A stretch of 64,000 bases of DNA. Source: Microglena sp. YARC (taxonomy: Eukaryota; Chlorophyta; Chlorophyceae; Chlamydomonadales; Chlamydomonadaceae). The stretch covers positions 59,772,326 through 59,836,325 of the forward strand of contig CM039463.1 of assembly GCA_022414725.1 (NCBI GenBank), read 5' to 3'. The position numbers and the translations under genes are program-made. Under the pieces are notes generated by a model. It had not been told where the DNA came from and searched no databases. It worked only from the letters and a program-made list of their open reading frames with translations. This document shows, piece by piece, positions 55,272 through 64,000 of this stretch (the first letter of the stretch is position 1; each line of letters starts with the position of its first letter).

Positions 55272-57235
55272 CTAAGGCTTGGGTGAAATAAGTTACCATG
55301 TTACCATTTCCATAAAGGTGGATACAGGTGATGATGCACCCACATGATAGCCCAAGACCCCTCCTATCCCCAACCTCACACTGGGACCCTTCTTTGTGGA
55401 CAGAGCCCCCCCCCCGCTCTCTCTCTCACACACACACACCCTCACCTTGCGTCCCTCAGGGTACTTGGACTGGGTTTTGTGGCCAGCTAGCACGGCAACT
55501 CGACCGTCTGGCAGGAAGGAATGGCCAGCGTTCTCAAGGCTTGTATTACACTCCACATTCGTGAACTCGCGCGTGTGGACATCCAGCACGCCTGCATTGT
55601 AATGTTCACCGTCGGGGTGGCGGTCGGAGGGGCGCTCCATGAACAGGAATTTGTCGGTGCCTGTGCAGTGGACAGTGCTTTTATTTCAGATTTATGTAGG
55701 CCAGGTTGAGTAGCTACTTAGTCCCCCTTGACTCCGTCAGGCCCAGGGTACATTTGTAACATGTACACAAATTTACCAAAAGTTGCCAGTAGGGCAACAG
55801 GAAAAATTTAATCAGCATCATCACTAGGGCTACTCACACCTGAATTCAGAATGTTTGCATAGCGCAAAGTTTGGGGGGTTGGGGGGGTTCAAATGTCGCC
55901 CTGCATCGACAGAATGGCGACACAGTGGTGACACATCGTAAAAACAAAACAGTGATTGTGGAGAGGGTGGGGGCTGTTCATCACTACTATATCATGTATG
56001 TATGTATGTTCACAGTCCAGGGATAGCCAAATAGGCTAAAGGGACTTGCCCAACCGTGACAAGACGGGGCTAACAAGAAGAAGCATTGATGAACTGACCC
56101 CCTAATAATCGTTTTACCAACTAGGGCCCTGAGTTTTCGCTACAATGAATGCAAGGAACAACGTTTTGTTTAGTCGTGAAAGGAATTTCACTTCAGAAGG
56201 TGGGTCTTTGGTCCGAAACAAACCTGCAAAACCGAGAATTCATTTTGAATGGCGATGCCAGCTTGCCACTCCTACAAAAGAGTACACAAGTAAACAAAAC
56301 TGACCTGGCACTGCCGCCAGTTGGACGCCAACCACATAGCTGACGCCGATCTGCTCGTAGTATCCAGAAATGCGCGCATCTGACTCGTTCCACGGCATGG
56401 TGGGGTCATCAATGGTCTCACTCGACCTGCGTTTATTGAATTTGAATTTGAATTGTTACATGGCATGGTGGGGTCATCGATGGTCACACTTTACCTGCGT
56501 TAAAGCTAAGCACCGAGATTACAGCAGTACTGGAAAGATTATTGTATCAGCTTCCAGGTGCACTACCTTGCTTTAGGTTTGGCTGGGTAGCAACTAGCAA
56601 GCCAGGGGAGCTGCCTAGAAGCTGCTGCTCGTAGCTGCAAAGAAATCTATGCCCTATCATACACAAGGACAGGGAGTTTAGGGCTAGCATTGGAAGACCC
56701 ACCCTTTGAGGCTAAAATCTTATTTGAAAAAAAGGATTGCAGCCAATGAACTGTAAAATGTTGAGGTTTAAAAAAGTGAGCACAGGAATAAATCGAGCAG
56801 CTGCACTTGCAAGGAATAAATTAGACATCTTGGCGTCGGCGGAAATATGTTTCGATGATTTCGCCTACGGAACCAGCACAAGCAGGATGCATGTTTAGAA
56901 ATAATGGTGGATGCCATAATAATGCGCCGTCGCCGACAGGTCGCCAGTGATTTCTTTTTCGACGACGCGTCGCCATTCCGTCGCTGCATGGGTCTAGCTG
57001 AACAAGTCAGAAATGCTTCGCGCTTCGCGCGGTTCGGGGGGCAGCGCGTCACACTGGGGCCGCATCGAGTCGCTCAATTTGCGACGCGACGCACACAAAA
57101 CAAACAGTGTCCCGCACGCCTAATAACTCACTGCATCAAAACTCGGAATCGACGAGACGCAACACAGCGCCTCGTGGTCACGTCCGGTAGAAGCAGGGGG
57201 ACGACAAAGACGGCGATGAGGAATGATAGACGCAT
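49517..57235 (-). CDS. Glyoxal/galactose-oxidase-like secreted protein (9 exons, intact)
   Basis: Nine exons join without any phase conflict into 1737 bp (578 residues). A signal peptide (MRLSFLIAVFVVPLLLP) is followed by beta-propeller repeats: ENAGHSFLPDGRVAVLAG, HWLATATQLPNGQIVVMGD, YYPMNYVLPTGDLFIW, RLTFSSVLLPNGKVLLIGG and LLHSTAGLTTNGTVLVAGGD. A C-terminal DUF1929 domain (RNMHQRLVGL, APPGLYMLFLLNGDVYG) ends it. This is the glyoxal oxidase family; known members are extracellular copper-radical enzymes that make H2O2. The family's radical Cys, the cross-linked Tyr and the axial Tyr align with Asn, Leu and Leu here. Both copper His appear kept. It may be a non-radical relative. Confidence 0.9.
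49830..50560. repeat. Intron 8 of the oxidase gene: repeat H and F fragments
   Basis: 49836-49893 and 50147-50210 carry 'gttacagtccag', 'ggccaaatagg' family H sequence. 50440-50530 is an inverted family F fragment (gcaacttggtgcgacccc). Confidence 0.6.
50661..50823 (-). CDS. Oxidase-like exon 8
   Basis: Encodes VAGGDRSNRFWSTVPYSPSP, then FPEYRNEIFHPPFVFDTEHK and PTITDCPSIIKY. Typical of the propeller-to-DUF1929 junction (TEYR.E.F.PPYL..RP). Acceptor ctgtacag; donor tatg|gtgagt. Confidence 0.9.
50830..51860 (-). repeat. Intron 7 of the oxidase gene: short tandem repeats
   Basis: 'gcatgagtaa' repeats (50850-50965), 'gtaggatagtagatttgcat' repeats (51090-51260), a family F fragment (51285-51370), and three 42-bp units of 'cgtcacattccaacctgggc' at 51500-51627. 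Confidence 0.85.
51865..52044 (-). CDS. Oxidase-like exon 7
   Basis: 60 codons, phase 0/0: VGLMGDAASGGVAMANEPNL through KRYTELAQTLIPRLLHSTAG and LTTNGTVL. R-L-L-H-S stands where the family has R-M-Y-H-S. 5'-part copies lie upstream at 52110-52160, 52290-52340 and 52364-52405. Confidence 0.9.
52050..53085 (-). repeat. Intron 6: exon-edge copies, GCTTACTAGGG repeats, telomere-like words and poly(C)
   Basis: Next to exon 7 are its acceptor-side copies (52110-52405). 52440-52680 holds 'gcttactagggatgtagca' units. 52690-52980 holds units of about 60 bp, each joining 'catggcacgcacctt' (the exon 6 end plus donor) to 'gaaaccctaaccc'. 53005-53051 is about 45 C in a row. Confidence 0.85.
53090..53291 (-). 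CDS. Oxidase-like exon 6
   Basis: Encodes VFGGQWDYGYINTTDVDLSM through ETMPTPRLTFSSVLLPNGKV and LLIGGAK. Donor ccaag|gtgcgt. 3'-part copies with the same donor are at 52981-53010, and reduced ones recur at 52735-52980. Confidence 0.9.
53292..53960 (-). repeat. Intron 5: GGGGTTGG tandem, repeat H and exon 5 edge copy
   Basis: 53300-53490 is a duplicated unit of about 95 bp with 'tggctggtggtatgtggtgt'. 53650-53760 is family H. 53842-53890 is the shadow copy of the exon 5 end, followed by CACA repeat. Confidence 0.85.
53968..54186 (-). CDS. Oxidase-like exon 5
   Basis: Encodes YFYYPMNYVLPTGDLFIWCN through PFGGSSVMLPLTPENKYQPE. Donor ataat|gtgagt. A 3'-part copy with donor lies downstream at 53842-53890. 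Upstream sits a 17-bp minisatellite. Confidence 0.9.
54190..54480 (-). repeat. 17-bp minisatellite, about 17 copies
   Basis: Unit 'tgagatggcggtgatgg'. Starts within 10 bp of the exon 5 acceptor. 17 is not a multiple of 3, so a 51-bp (17-codon) periodic frame appears on the minus strand; it is not coding. Confidence 0.95.
54505..54640 (+). mobile_element. Dispersed repeat family H, fullest copy
   Basis: 'gttgttacagtccaggggta', 'ggccaaataggctaatggg', 'cttgcccaaccgtgacagg', 'cattgatg'. Other copies: 33660-33745, 48640-48730, 49836-49893, 50147-50210, 53650-53760, 56000-56125. Often preceded by 'gtatgtatgttgtt'. Confidence 0.75.
54925..55169 (-). CDS. Oxidase-like exon 4
   Basis: Encodes GIRILDLETNKLQDAGTLEY, then GHWLATATQLPNGQIVVMGD and NPFYEIWDP. 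The W-L-A-T replaces the usual W-Y-A/P-T. Donor actaa|gtgagt. A copy of the 3' end with the same donor is at 54845-54890, downstream. Confidence 0.9.
55184..55271 (+). repeat. (GT)n followed by poly(G) of about 50
   Basis: Lies in the intron between oxidase exons 3 and 4, close to the exon 4 acceptor. On the transcribed sense strand it is poly(C). Confidence 0.95.
55446..55660 (-). CDS. Oxidase-like exon 3
   Basis: Encodes GTDKFLFMERPSDRHPDGEH through ENAGHSFLPDGRVAVLAGHK and YPEGRK. Contains the strand where glyoxal oxidases carry the radical Cys (FCxGG/GH), here E-N-A-G-H. Donor gcaag|gtgagg. Confidence 0.9.
55670..56300. other. Intron 2 of the oxidase gene with repeat H and G copies
   Basis: 56000-56125 is family H. 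56160-56285 is family G (gtgaaaggaatttcacttca, ggtgggtctttgg; compare 27378-27482). The rest is unassigned. Confidence 0.65.
56305..56426 (-). CDS. Oxidase-like exon 2
   Basis: Acceptor aacgcag. Encodes SSETIDDPTMPWNESDARIS, then GYYEQIGVSYVVGVQLAAVP; donor gccag|gtcagt. A partial copy of its 5' end, with acceptor, lies upstream at 56456-56503. Confidence 0.9.
56500..57131. other. Intron 1 of the oxidase gene with repeat F copy
   Basis: 56945-57110 is the best family F copy without a poly(C) interior (tttcgacgacgcgtcgcc ... caatttgcgacgcgacgcac). Its ends look like loose inverted repeats. It ends about 20 bp before exon 1's donor. Confidence 0.65.
57132..57235 (-). CDS. Oxidase-like exon 1 (signal peptide)
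   Basis: ATG at 57235. Hydrophobic MRLSFLIAVFVVPLLLP, then DVTTRRCVASRRFRVLM. Donor atgca|gtgagt, phase 2. Confidence 0.85.
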
Positions 57236-57465
57236 CTTAACGAAGAGGAAGTCTCAAAAGGTTGGGCGATGCCGGGAGCCGTCGTGATCAGGGGAGGGGG
57301 GCGGGGCGGGGCGGGTAGAGGTGGGAGCTAGACAAATAAGTAGATGTCCAGCGATGTAGGTATGTATCTTCCGAAGCAGCAGACCTGTAAGTTCCAGGGT
57401 GCGATATATTCGGAGTATGATGTTGCAAAAACTGAGGCGCAACGCAGACAATTTATAGTAAACAT
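57236..57465 (-). promoter_or_regulatory. Putative promoter/5' UTR of the oxidase-like gene
   Basis: On the minus strand a TATA-like 'actataaatt' lies at about 57451-57460, roughly 215 bp before the ATG. No other element is clear. Confidence 0.3.
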
Positions 57466-59869
57466 CATGTGGGCGCTTCCGAGATGCATGTCGATCATTT
57501 TTGCCAGAATGTAGCTGGCCTACCGCTAATGGAGTCCGCCCACTTCGTCAGGTACATAGGACAACTCTATACAAAGGGCACTTTGCTATATGTAGCGGCC
57601 ATTTATCCTTTAAAAAATGCACTCTTTCCCTCACTGCTCAGCTCAGTCGTGATCTGCCTATTTGTAGCCATCTGTCCTCGCGTCCTCGCCAGATGGCTAC
57701 AGATCGGGACTTTCCGGAACATCGCAATCTCCGACAGGTCGGCCTCTGGGCGCCTCTGGGAATGAGTAATAGAGGGAGGGCTGCACCGCGGGCGCGGTCG
57801 GAAAACCCGACCCATGTTGAAGTCACTCGCGCGCACCGATTCCATCTATCTACACGCGAAGCTAATTAATGCGCATCGAATGACGCTACATGCATAAAAT
57901 TCTCCTGTCAAAAAAGCGCCAGAGGTCTAAAGTTGGAGTGACATGTTTGTTGAGAGGGGTTTCGGAGATGACGCTGGCTAAGTCCGAAACCAGTGGACCG
58001 TCAGCAGCGAATCTATGAAATCCAAGCTACTAAATGCGGATGGCGCCTTGGGCGCATGCGCATGCTAGCTGCAGGCGCAGGCGCTTGAGAAGTGGGGAGC
58101 GAAGGGGAAGATACTCGCAACCTCGGAACTTCGACACCTGTGTGGACTTCGATAATTCTGTGCCTTCCTTCCTTCCTTTCTTTCACGATGCTCCTGCTCA
58201 AGCCTCAATATTGGGTTGAGGTATAGGAGCCTCGTTCTGTTGCACCATGATTTCAGCAAAGTCAGATCAGGGAGATCCCTTGTGCTAAACGCCCTCAGCT
58301 TCGTTTCGAACATTGCAACACCCACCTAGCGATCATCTGACATGTTCCTAGGAAGTCATTCTGATGGGCTGCAAGCTGGCTTGTCCCCCCCCCCCCCCCC
58401 CGCCCCCCCCCCCCCCCCCCCCCCCTGGCTGCAAGCGGCTTGCCGCTAGCATGGGACGTAGATTCGTAGTACCAGTATTTTTGGAAAGAACGCATCCCCT
58501 TTTGCGCTGTAGTTGGTACTGATTCGGAGCATTAGTTCGCGTTTCAATTGCTCATTAGGTCAGGAGGTTCCCACTCCAGGCCTCCAAATTTTGCTTGACG
58601 CCCATCGATTTATTCTGAGAATGGGGCTATCATGGCATGATTCATGGCGATGTTTTGACCCATTTTCCAGGTCATTCTGAGCACCTCGTTGTTTTCTTTT
58701 TTTGGGGGGGGGGGGGGGGGGGGGGGGGAGTGGGGGGGGGACAGCCCTCATCATATTGTTTGCTACCTTTTTACAGACCCCAAATGATATTCTGAGACCA
58801 CCATTGAGTTTGTGATGAAGGCAGTTCACAGGCAGCACTTAGGAGGGAGGTTATGGGTGGGTAAATGGGTACATATGGATGGGTGGGTACCCCCACCCCA
58901 CCCCCACCCCCTCGGCCCACCTCCACCCCAGCTGTTTGAAATAATGAGAACTCCAGTTTTTGGCCGCCCCCTACGAAGGTGAAGGGTGACTACTGTACTT
59001 GGGCAACCCAAAAGGGGGGGCAGACCTGAATCTCGACTCACACAATCCCTGATTGGGAATTCTGAGGATGCCACTGTGTGCGCCATAGTGTACATACCCA
59101 GAAACCATGTATAATTTCAAGTCGTGCCTCTTACCGTATTTATATTCAAGGGGGGGGATGGATGTCGAGAATAATATCCTGACAGGTCACTTTTTCCGAA
59201 GCACATTTCGTAGGCGCTACTTCTCCTCCGCATAAGCGGAGACTGGAATCGGGATGCGACGACGCTAGGCTTTGCAATGATCCTCAATTCGCGCACTTTC
59301 CTGATTTGAGATGTCCACTCAAACCAGATTTGCCGAATTCTCTAACCCCCCTCTCCTCCCCAATGATCAAATAACAACTGCCGGCGACCAAGCATCCCGA
59401 TTCCGGGCAAGAAGCACTTTGGAGAAGTCCAAGCGCAGATTGCCCGCAGGAGGGAGGTAGGGGAATGCGAAGCCCCCAACGCCAGTGCTTGGAACCCTGT
59501 CCACAAACTCAATACCAAATCTGCGAAAGTGACAGATCACCCCAAAATTAAAATATCCTCACCTTTCAATGGACAACCTGGACAACAAGATCCTACCAGG
59601 CAGCTTCCGGCAGAGAGCAAAAGCTCAAGAATCTACCTAGGACTCATTCTGAACCAAGTTCTGCTAAACCTAAAAATCATCCCAACCCTACTCAATAAAA
59701 AAAATATCCGGAAACAAGCAAGACAGACGAAATCCTCCTACCACGAACTCTGCATTCACTTGTCATTGCCCTTCTTCACGTCAACTGCCTGAATTTAGCC
59801 GCCGCTTCAACAGCCTATCTCCGCACAACTTTATCTTTCTTCGCACCTAACACCTACCCAGCCACCAGC
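57466..59869. other. Intergenic region without a recognised gene
   Basis: Short frames only. Contains poly(C) at 58386-58425, poly(G) at 58704-58740, a CCCACCC tract near 58890-58920 and an inverted pair 'gccatctgtcctcgcgtc' / 'cgccagatggc' near 57667-57698. The last 500 bp, rich in A and C, could be the 5' UTR of the element that follows. Confidence 0.4.
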
Positions 59870-62707
59870 ATGTATTCAATGGGAGCTCAACAAAACAGGG
59901 TGCAACAAGGTAAGATCGATAGGAAATCGAACCGCCGCGAGAAACAAGCTGCTCAATCGCCTCGCTTCCCCCACCTTCCCACCACCCGCATACCTCGTTC
60001 CCTGACTACCACACCGCACTGCCTTACAAACTGCAAACATCTCAACAATACACCCATTGGCCATCTTCGAAACCCCATACTCCCTAAGCCTCCCACAGCT
60101 ACTAATACCGCCCCTCGCGGCGTGGGTGCAAGTCCCGATATGCCCCTCGTGGGATTGTCGTCTCTGACGATTAACACAGCCTCCCATGGCGTGGGTGCAA
60201 GTCCCGATGTGCCCCTCACGGCATTGTCCTTCCCGACAAAATTAACCAGTAACGAAGCTGCAAGTCCTTATGCTCACAACCAACTTTACAATCAACCTTG
60301 GACAACTGTGTCCTACAACTCTTCTCCCATCTTCTGCAAAACTAACGAAACTCGTACTCCCCTGCAGCCCTGATCGCCTATCCCTTCATCATCCGTTCTA
60401 AGGGTGAAGAGATCTACAACAGCGAAGGGAGGCCGATGCCCACTCCTCCCTACCGTCCTAAACACATCCGCAAAGCAAGGGACATCCAGTTAATCTCTGA
60501 GAGACTCAAGTCCAACCCTCAACCTCCGTCCCCCCTTGGAGAGTCAACCTTCCAGCATCTTGATCCTTTCGCTGACACGCTCTCCAAATACAAAATCCTC
60601 CCGGTGCACAACACCACCGACAATGAGGAGTTTTACGAGCTAACTCTCATTGGCATCTATGGACGCGACCCTAGCATCCTTGCTGAGGGTCCCCTTTCTA
60701 CGCCACAATCTCTGACCTTTCCTGTCGGCGCACTCCCGTGCACGGACGCAGCTGCGGTGGTCCGGACCATACGCGATATCATCGCGAACAGACCCCAGGA
60801 CGGTCTTTTCAAAAGTGGAGTATCTGTGGACCAAGTTACTAACACCTCCATGCCTGGAAAGCCACCAGTATGGTCAATCAAGCTGTTTGCTAACAACGAC
60901 ATGCTTTCCCTGGCTGGCCTGGCTATTATAGAGGACTTTAACAACTTTGCAGTCCTCTCCACAGCCAACAAGCTGGAGAAGGGGGTTCCCAGGGTCACCA
61001 CTCCTCGGGTAACCAACCAACACATCCTGAACTGCAAACGCACTTCAGCATTAGTGGAGGACTCTCTCCTCCACCTTCCCTACCCCTCAGATCCTTCAGC
61101 TAAGATCAACTGCACAACCGGCAATGTGCTATCTCCATGCTGGTTGGACCAACCATCCTGTCTACCATCGGGGGGTACCAGGATCTGTTCAGCTAACCCC
61201 TCTGGCAGCAGCCAAACAGGGAGATCCAGTGCCCAGGACCGGGCCTGGATACTGCTAACTCAACCTTGAGGAGATCCCCTACGTCTTCCCCAATCCCGCA
61301 GCAGAAGGCAGCGACTACACTATGACTGACCATGAAGACCAGTCAGATGGCTCTAAAAGGCAGAGGACTGAGCCTCACATGGACCCCCAGCTACTCCCGC
61401 ACCACCCCTTCCTGAAGAAACTACTTCCCTTCAGTTGCCTGGATCATGGAGCAGCAGGGTCACTACCTCACCACCAGCTGGAGGTCCCAGCCTGAGAAGC
61501 CAGCATGGTTTCCCAAGTTGGAGAACATCCTGCGCATGGCTGCAGAGTTTGAGGAATGTGATGACCAAGTGTCGGCCCTCAGGCTACTCAACTTCAGATA
61601 CTTGAAGAATGGGAGAGACGGCAGGGTCACTGAAGAGTTGCACTTTACAACTGAAGAGGATAAGGAACACTTTGAATCCTTGCTCCCCCTCTACATCTCC
61701 AACATGCACTTTTCTGCATATTTCACCCACTCCAAGATTCCTCCAGATATCTGCAACTCTTCCCTGATTCTGAAGACTGAGGCCAACACTGCCCTCAGAT
61801 CCATGACGGACTTCACTGAAGAGGTGACTCGGCTGTGCAAGGCAACCGTTGACCTCATGAACGACAAGCAGTGCTGTGACTCCTCGGTTGACAGCCTCGA
61901 CCACTTCTCCCTCTCCTATTGGAATGCTGAAACCAGGGACCAGGCTACTGCCCCAGAGCACTCTCTGTACACCAGGGAGCTCATCCCCCTGAGACTGCTC
62001 TCGAACTATGAAGTCCAATTGGCTATCAAGAGGGGTATCCGCATCATCCAGTCCAGCAGATTGCATGTCCTTACAGCATTCATCTGCTGCAAAGGACAAG
62101 TCAAAGTCAACGGCATCCAGTTTTACTTCCGTCCTGGCATCATGCCTGACCTGGACCCTACCAAGAAGGACAACCTCCCAGACTGGGTAGCCCTGGCAGG
62201 CTACCTGATTACAAGGGAGATCGGCCATGACAGCACTGGCAAGGTTTGTCCCCTTGACCCTACCATTTTGGTGCTGACCTGGCCAGCTGGAAGGAGATTC
62301 AGAGCCGCCTCAACATCGACTCCTATGGGCAGAACGTGACTATGTTCTTCCATGCCCTCGCCTACCTGGCCAAAGCCAAGCCCTATGGGTTGCCTGCCCC
62401 ATGGCCCACGGCTAACGTTGAGCTTGACCTTGCTCTCCACCCAGGGATTGGACTTGCTCCTACCCCGGAAGGACCTACCACCTGGATGGAACTGCTCCAG
62501 ACCTATACCCCCCTTCAGGTAAACCACTCTAACAATTTCTCCCCTGCAGTTCCCGTTTTGACAGCCAGCAGCTACATAACTATACTTTTAATTCCACAGG
62601 CAGCCGCCCCTGCCCCAGCAGCTGGACCCAGCCAGCCCAGGAGACAGTCAGCTCCCACCAACCAGTGGAAGGAGGTGACCAAGAAGACTGTCTGGAAGAA
62701 GCCATAG
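59870..62707 (+). CDS. ORF1 of a probable non-LTR-type element (frameshifted)
   Basis: A short first exon (MYSMGAQQNRVQQ, 59870-59909, donor caag|gtaaga) can join in phase to ALIAYPFIIRSKGEEIYNSE at 60368 after cctgcag. A large open frame follows (MPTPPYRPKHIRKARDIQLI to 61269), then a frame at 61446-62339 and one to 62707 ending RRQSAPTNQWKEVTKKTVW. Breaks near 61150-61300 and 62260 look like single-base indels, since good coding continues in the next frame (ADLASWKEIQSRLNIDSYGQ). No known domain was recognised; position suggests a gag/ORF1 protein. A host gene is the alternative. Confidence 0.5.
62519..62600 (+). other. Possible short intron in ORF1
   Basis: 'cccttcag|gtaaac' and 'ttaattccacag|gcagcc' bound 82 bp. 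Reading through is also open, so this is uncertain. Confidence 0.3.
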
Positions 62708-62786
62708 GGATTTTATGTGCACCCATTATGATCCCCTGCTTCTTAGTCATAGACTTCTATAGCACTCTTCTGATTGTCCTCTCCTC

Positions 62787-64000
62787 ATGGCTACTTGTTG
62801 GATCATAGGGTGTACCAAGCTATTGACATCAGTACAGAGTACACCCACTATTGATAAGTCAATCGTGAACAGCTTCCTTCTTCTGAAACCCTCTGCAAAA
62901 CAGAATTCTAGCTGTGAACCTAATAGGAAATCCTGTACTCAGGACATTAGAACCTTGACTCATCCTACCTGGGATACAGCTCCTAGGGGAGGTAGACCTA
63001 CTTCCAGACTTCGTTCCACTCCTGTAAACAGCTCTAGCTATTGGGAACCCCAAATAGACTGTCACTGTCAAGTTCATTCTATTAACGCCTACCTCGGATA
63101 CAAGGCCCTGGACTACAAAGAGGTCCTACAGTTCTCCATAAACCTCAACACACACGTCACTAACTACACTCAACATGAGTGGGATCTAGAACGTTGCTAT
63201 TTCAACTAACTAACCGGTAACTACACAATCCCTTTAGTCAACTATTACCTGGCTAACAGGAAATCTCACTTAGGCTCCCTCACTGGCCACAGGAACTCAC
63301 AAACATATACTCCATCCCATCCTCCCCCTACTACACCAACAACTGAAGACACATCTGAGAACTATTCTGCAGGAGTTATGCCTGGCAGCACTAAACAGCA
63401 AATTTTATCTCGGCTTCCTCCCAGCTGCACAAGGTTTATCCTCCACTACAACTGTGGATATGGACATGCTACAACCATTAAGCAAATTAATGGTAAGTGG
63501 TGGGACATGAACTCTGAACACAACGGCCCTAGTCTTCTCCACTCACAAGATTGGATAAAAATCCAAGGGCACATCTACACTCTTACCAAAGCATCACCCT
63601 CCTTCCTTTCACACCCTTTTCAACCAGAAATTAACCACACACCAGGCCACCCTACTAGGGAGACTGTTGACATGATCTCCCCTACTAGTAACACCACACC
63701 CACTCACAACCGTCCTGACTCTCCCCACAGTATGGACCACATAACTTCCCCATGGCCTGCAGAACTCACAGATCACAACTTACCAGATCAGGATAACTCC
63801 TCAGATCTAACTTTCTCTGATCTCCTAGACTCCACCCTATCAGATCAAGAAGATCCCATAGATTCCCCCTCTTTAAATCAAAAAGAACTATTTACTTAGT
63901 CTCTGACGATGAGGAACCTCCCAGATCAAAACAAAAAAACATCTCCTACAAAGAAAAATAATTTAACTACCAAACGCCCACACCCCTGCACACACCAGAT
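62787..64000 (+). CDS. ORF2 start with papain/Josephin-like cysteine protease motif (one in-frame stop; runs off the window)
   Basis: Starts 80 bp after ORF1. The DCHCQVHSINAYLGYKALDY block resembles the catalytic-Cys helix of Josephin/OTU-like peptidases. About 130 residues later, NCGYGHATTIKQINGKWWDM, then NSEHNGPSLL, supplies the His and Asp/Asn part. A TAA at 63207-63209 separates them in the same frame. An acidic Ser/Asp linker follows (DLTFSDLLDSTLSDQEDPID) and stops at 63899. Algal non-LTR elements can carry a cysteine protease ahead of the endonuclease and RT. Those domains would be beyond 64000. Confidence 0.55.
63900..64000 (+). other. Window-end sequence
   Basis: Lys/Pro-rich codons in a shifted frame. 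Probably continues ORF2 after an indel. Nothing further can be assigned. Confidence 0.3.

Noticed and set aside
57469..57869. Two overlapping + strand frames (98 and 122 codons)
   Set aside because: No recognisable domain, no supporting splice or promoter signal; both strands are open, which suggests chance.

Overview
This is a nuclear window from a eukaryote whose genome is very rich in introns and repeats. The most likely source is a green alga (chlorophycean type). Pointers are CCCTAAA telomere-like repeats at 7.02 kb, LINE tails made of TGTAA (the green-algal polyadenylation signal), a relic of a tyrosine-recombinase retroelement, Ty1/copia and hAT-like debris, and two host genes with standard GT-AG introns. 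The genus cannot be fixed from sequence alone.

Two host genes can be modelled exon by exon. (1) On the + strand, 6213-44536: a CDKAL1/e-MtaB-type tRNA threonylcarbamoyladenosine methylthiotransferase in 13 exons. About 2.25 kb of coding sequence is spread over 38 kb. Exons 1-3 carry the N-terminal UPF0004 domain, exons 4-10 the radical-SAM core (the Cys cluster is split by a 5.7-kb intron), exons 11-12 the TRAM-like region, and exon 13 a low-complexity linker and a membrane anchor. (2) On the - strand, 57235-49517: a secreted glyoxal-oxidase/galactose-oxidase-like protein in 9 exons that join perfectly in phase (1737 bp, 578 residues). It appears to have lost the Tyr-Cys radical cofactor.

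The most striking pattern is that nearly every exon in both genes is accompanied by arrays of partial copies of itself, embedded in microsatellite. Copies of an exon's 5' part (with its 3' splice site) lie only upstream of the intact exon. Copies of its 3' part (with its 5' splice site) lie only downstream. This polarity is what tandem duplication across splice junctions would leave, and it appears to be how these introns grew.

Layout: 1-96 LINE tail; 97-5205 copia-like relic; 5.2-6.2 kb short dispersed repeats; 6.2-44.5 kb CDKAL1-like gene, whose introns also hold a tyrosine-recombinase retroelement relic (14.8-17.2 kb), a LINE fragment (17.9-18.4 kb), tRNA-derived SINEs, MITEs and a 3.1-kb inverted-repeat element (34.35-37.44 kb); 44.5-49.5 kb tail-exon copies and transposon debris; 49.5-57.2 kb oxidase-like gene; 57.2-59.8 kb intergenic; 59.87 kb to the window end, a two-ORF element with a papain-like or Josephin-like cysteine protease motif, cut by the window edge. 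Several single-base indels in otherwise conserved exons (exons 2, 6, 7 and 13 of the first gene; ORF1 of the last element) mean that either assembly errors or decay must be considered.
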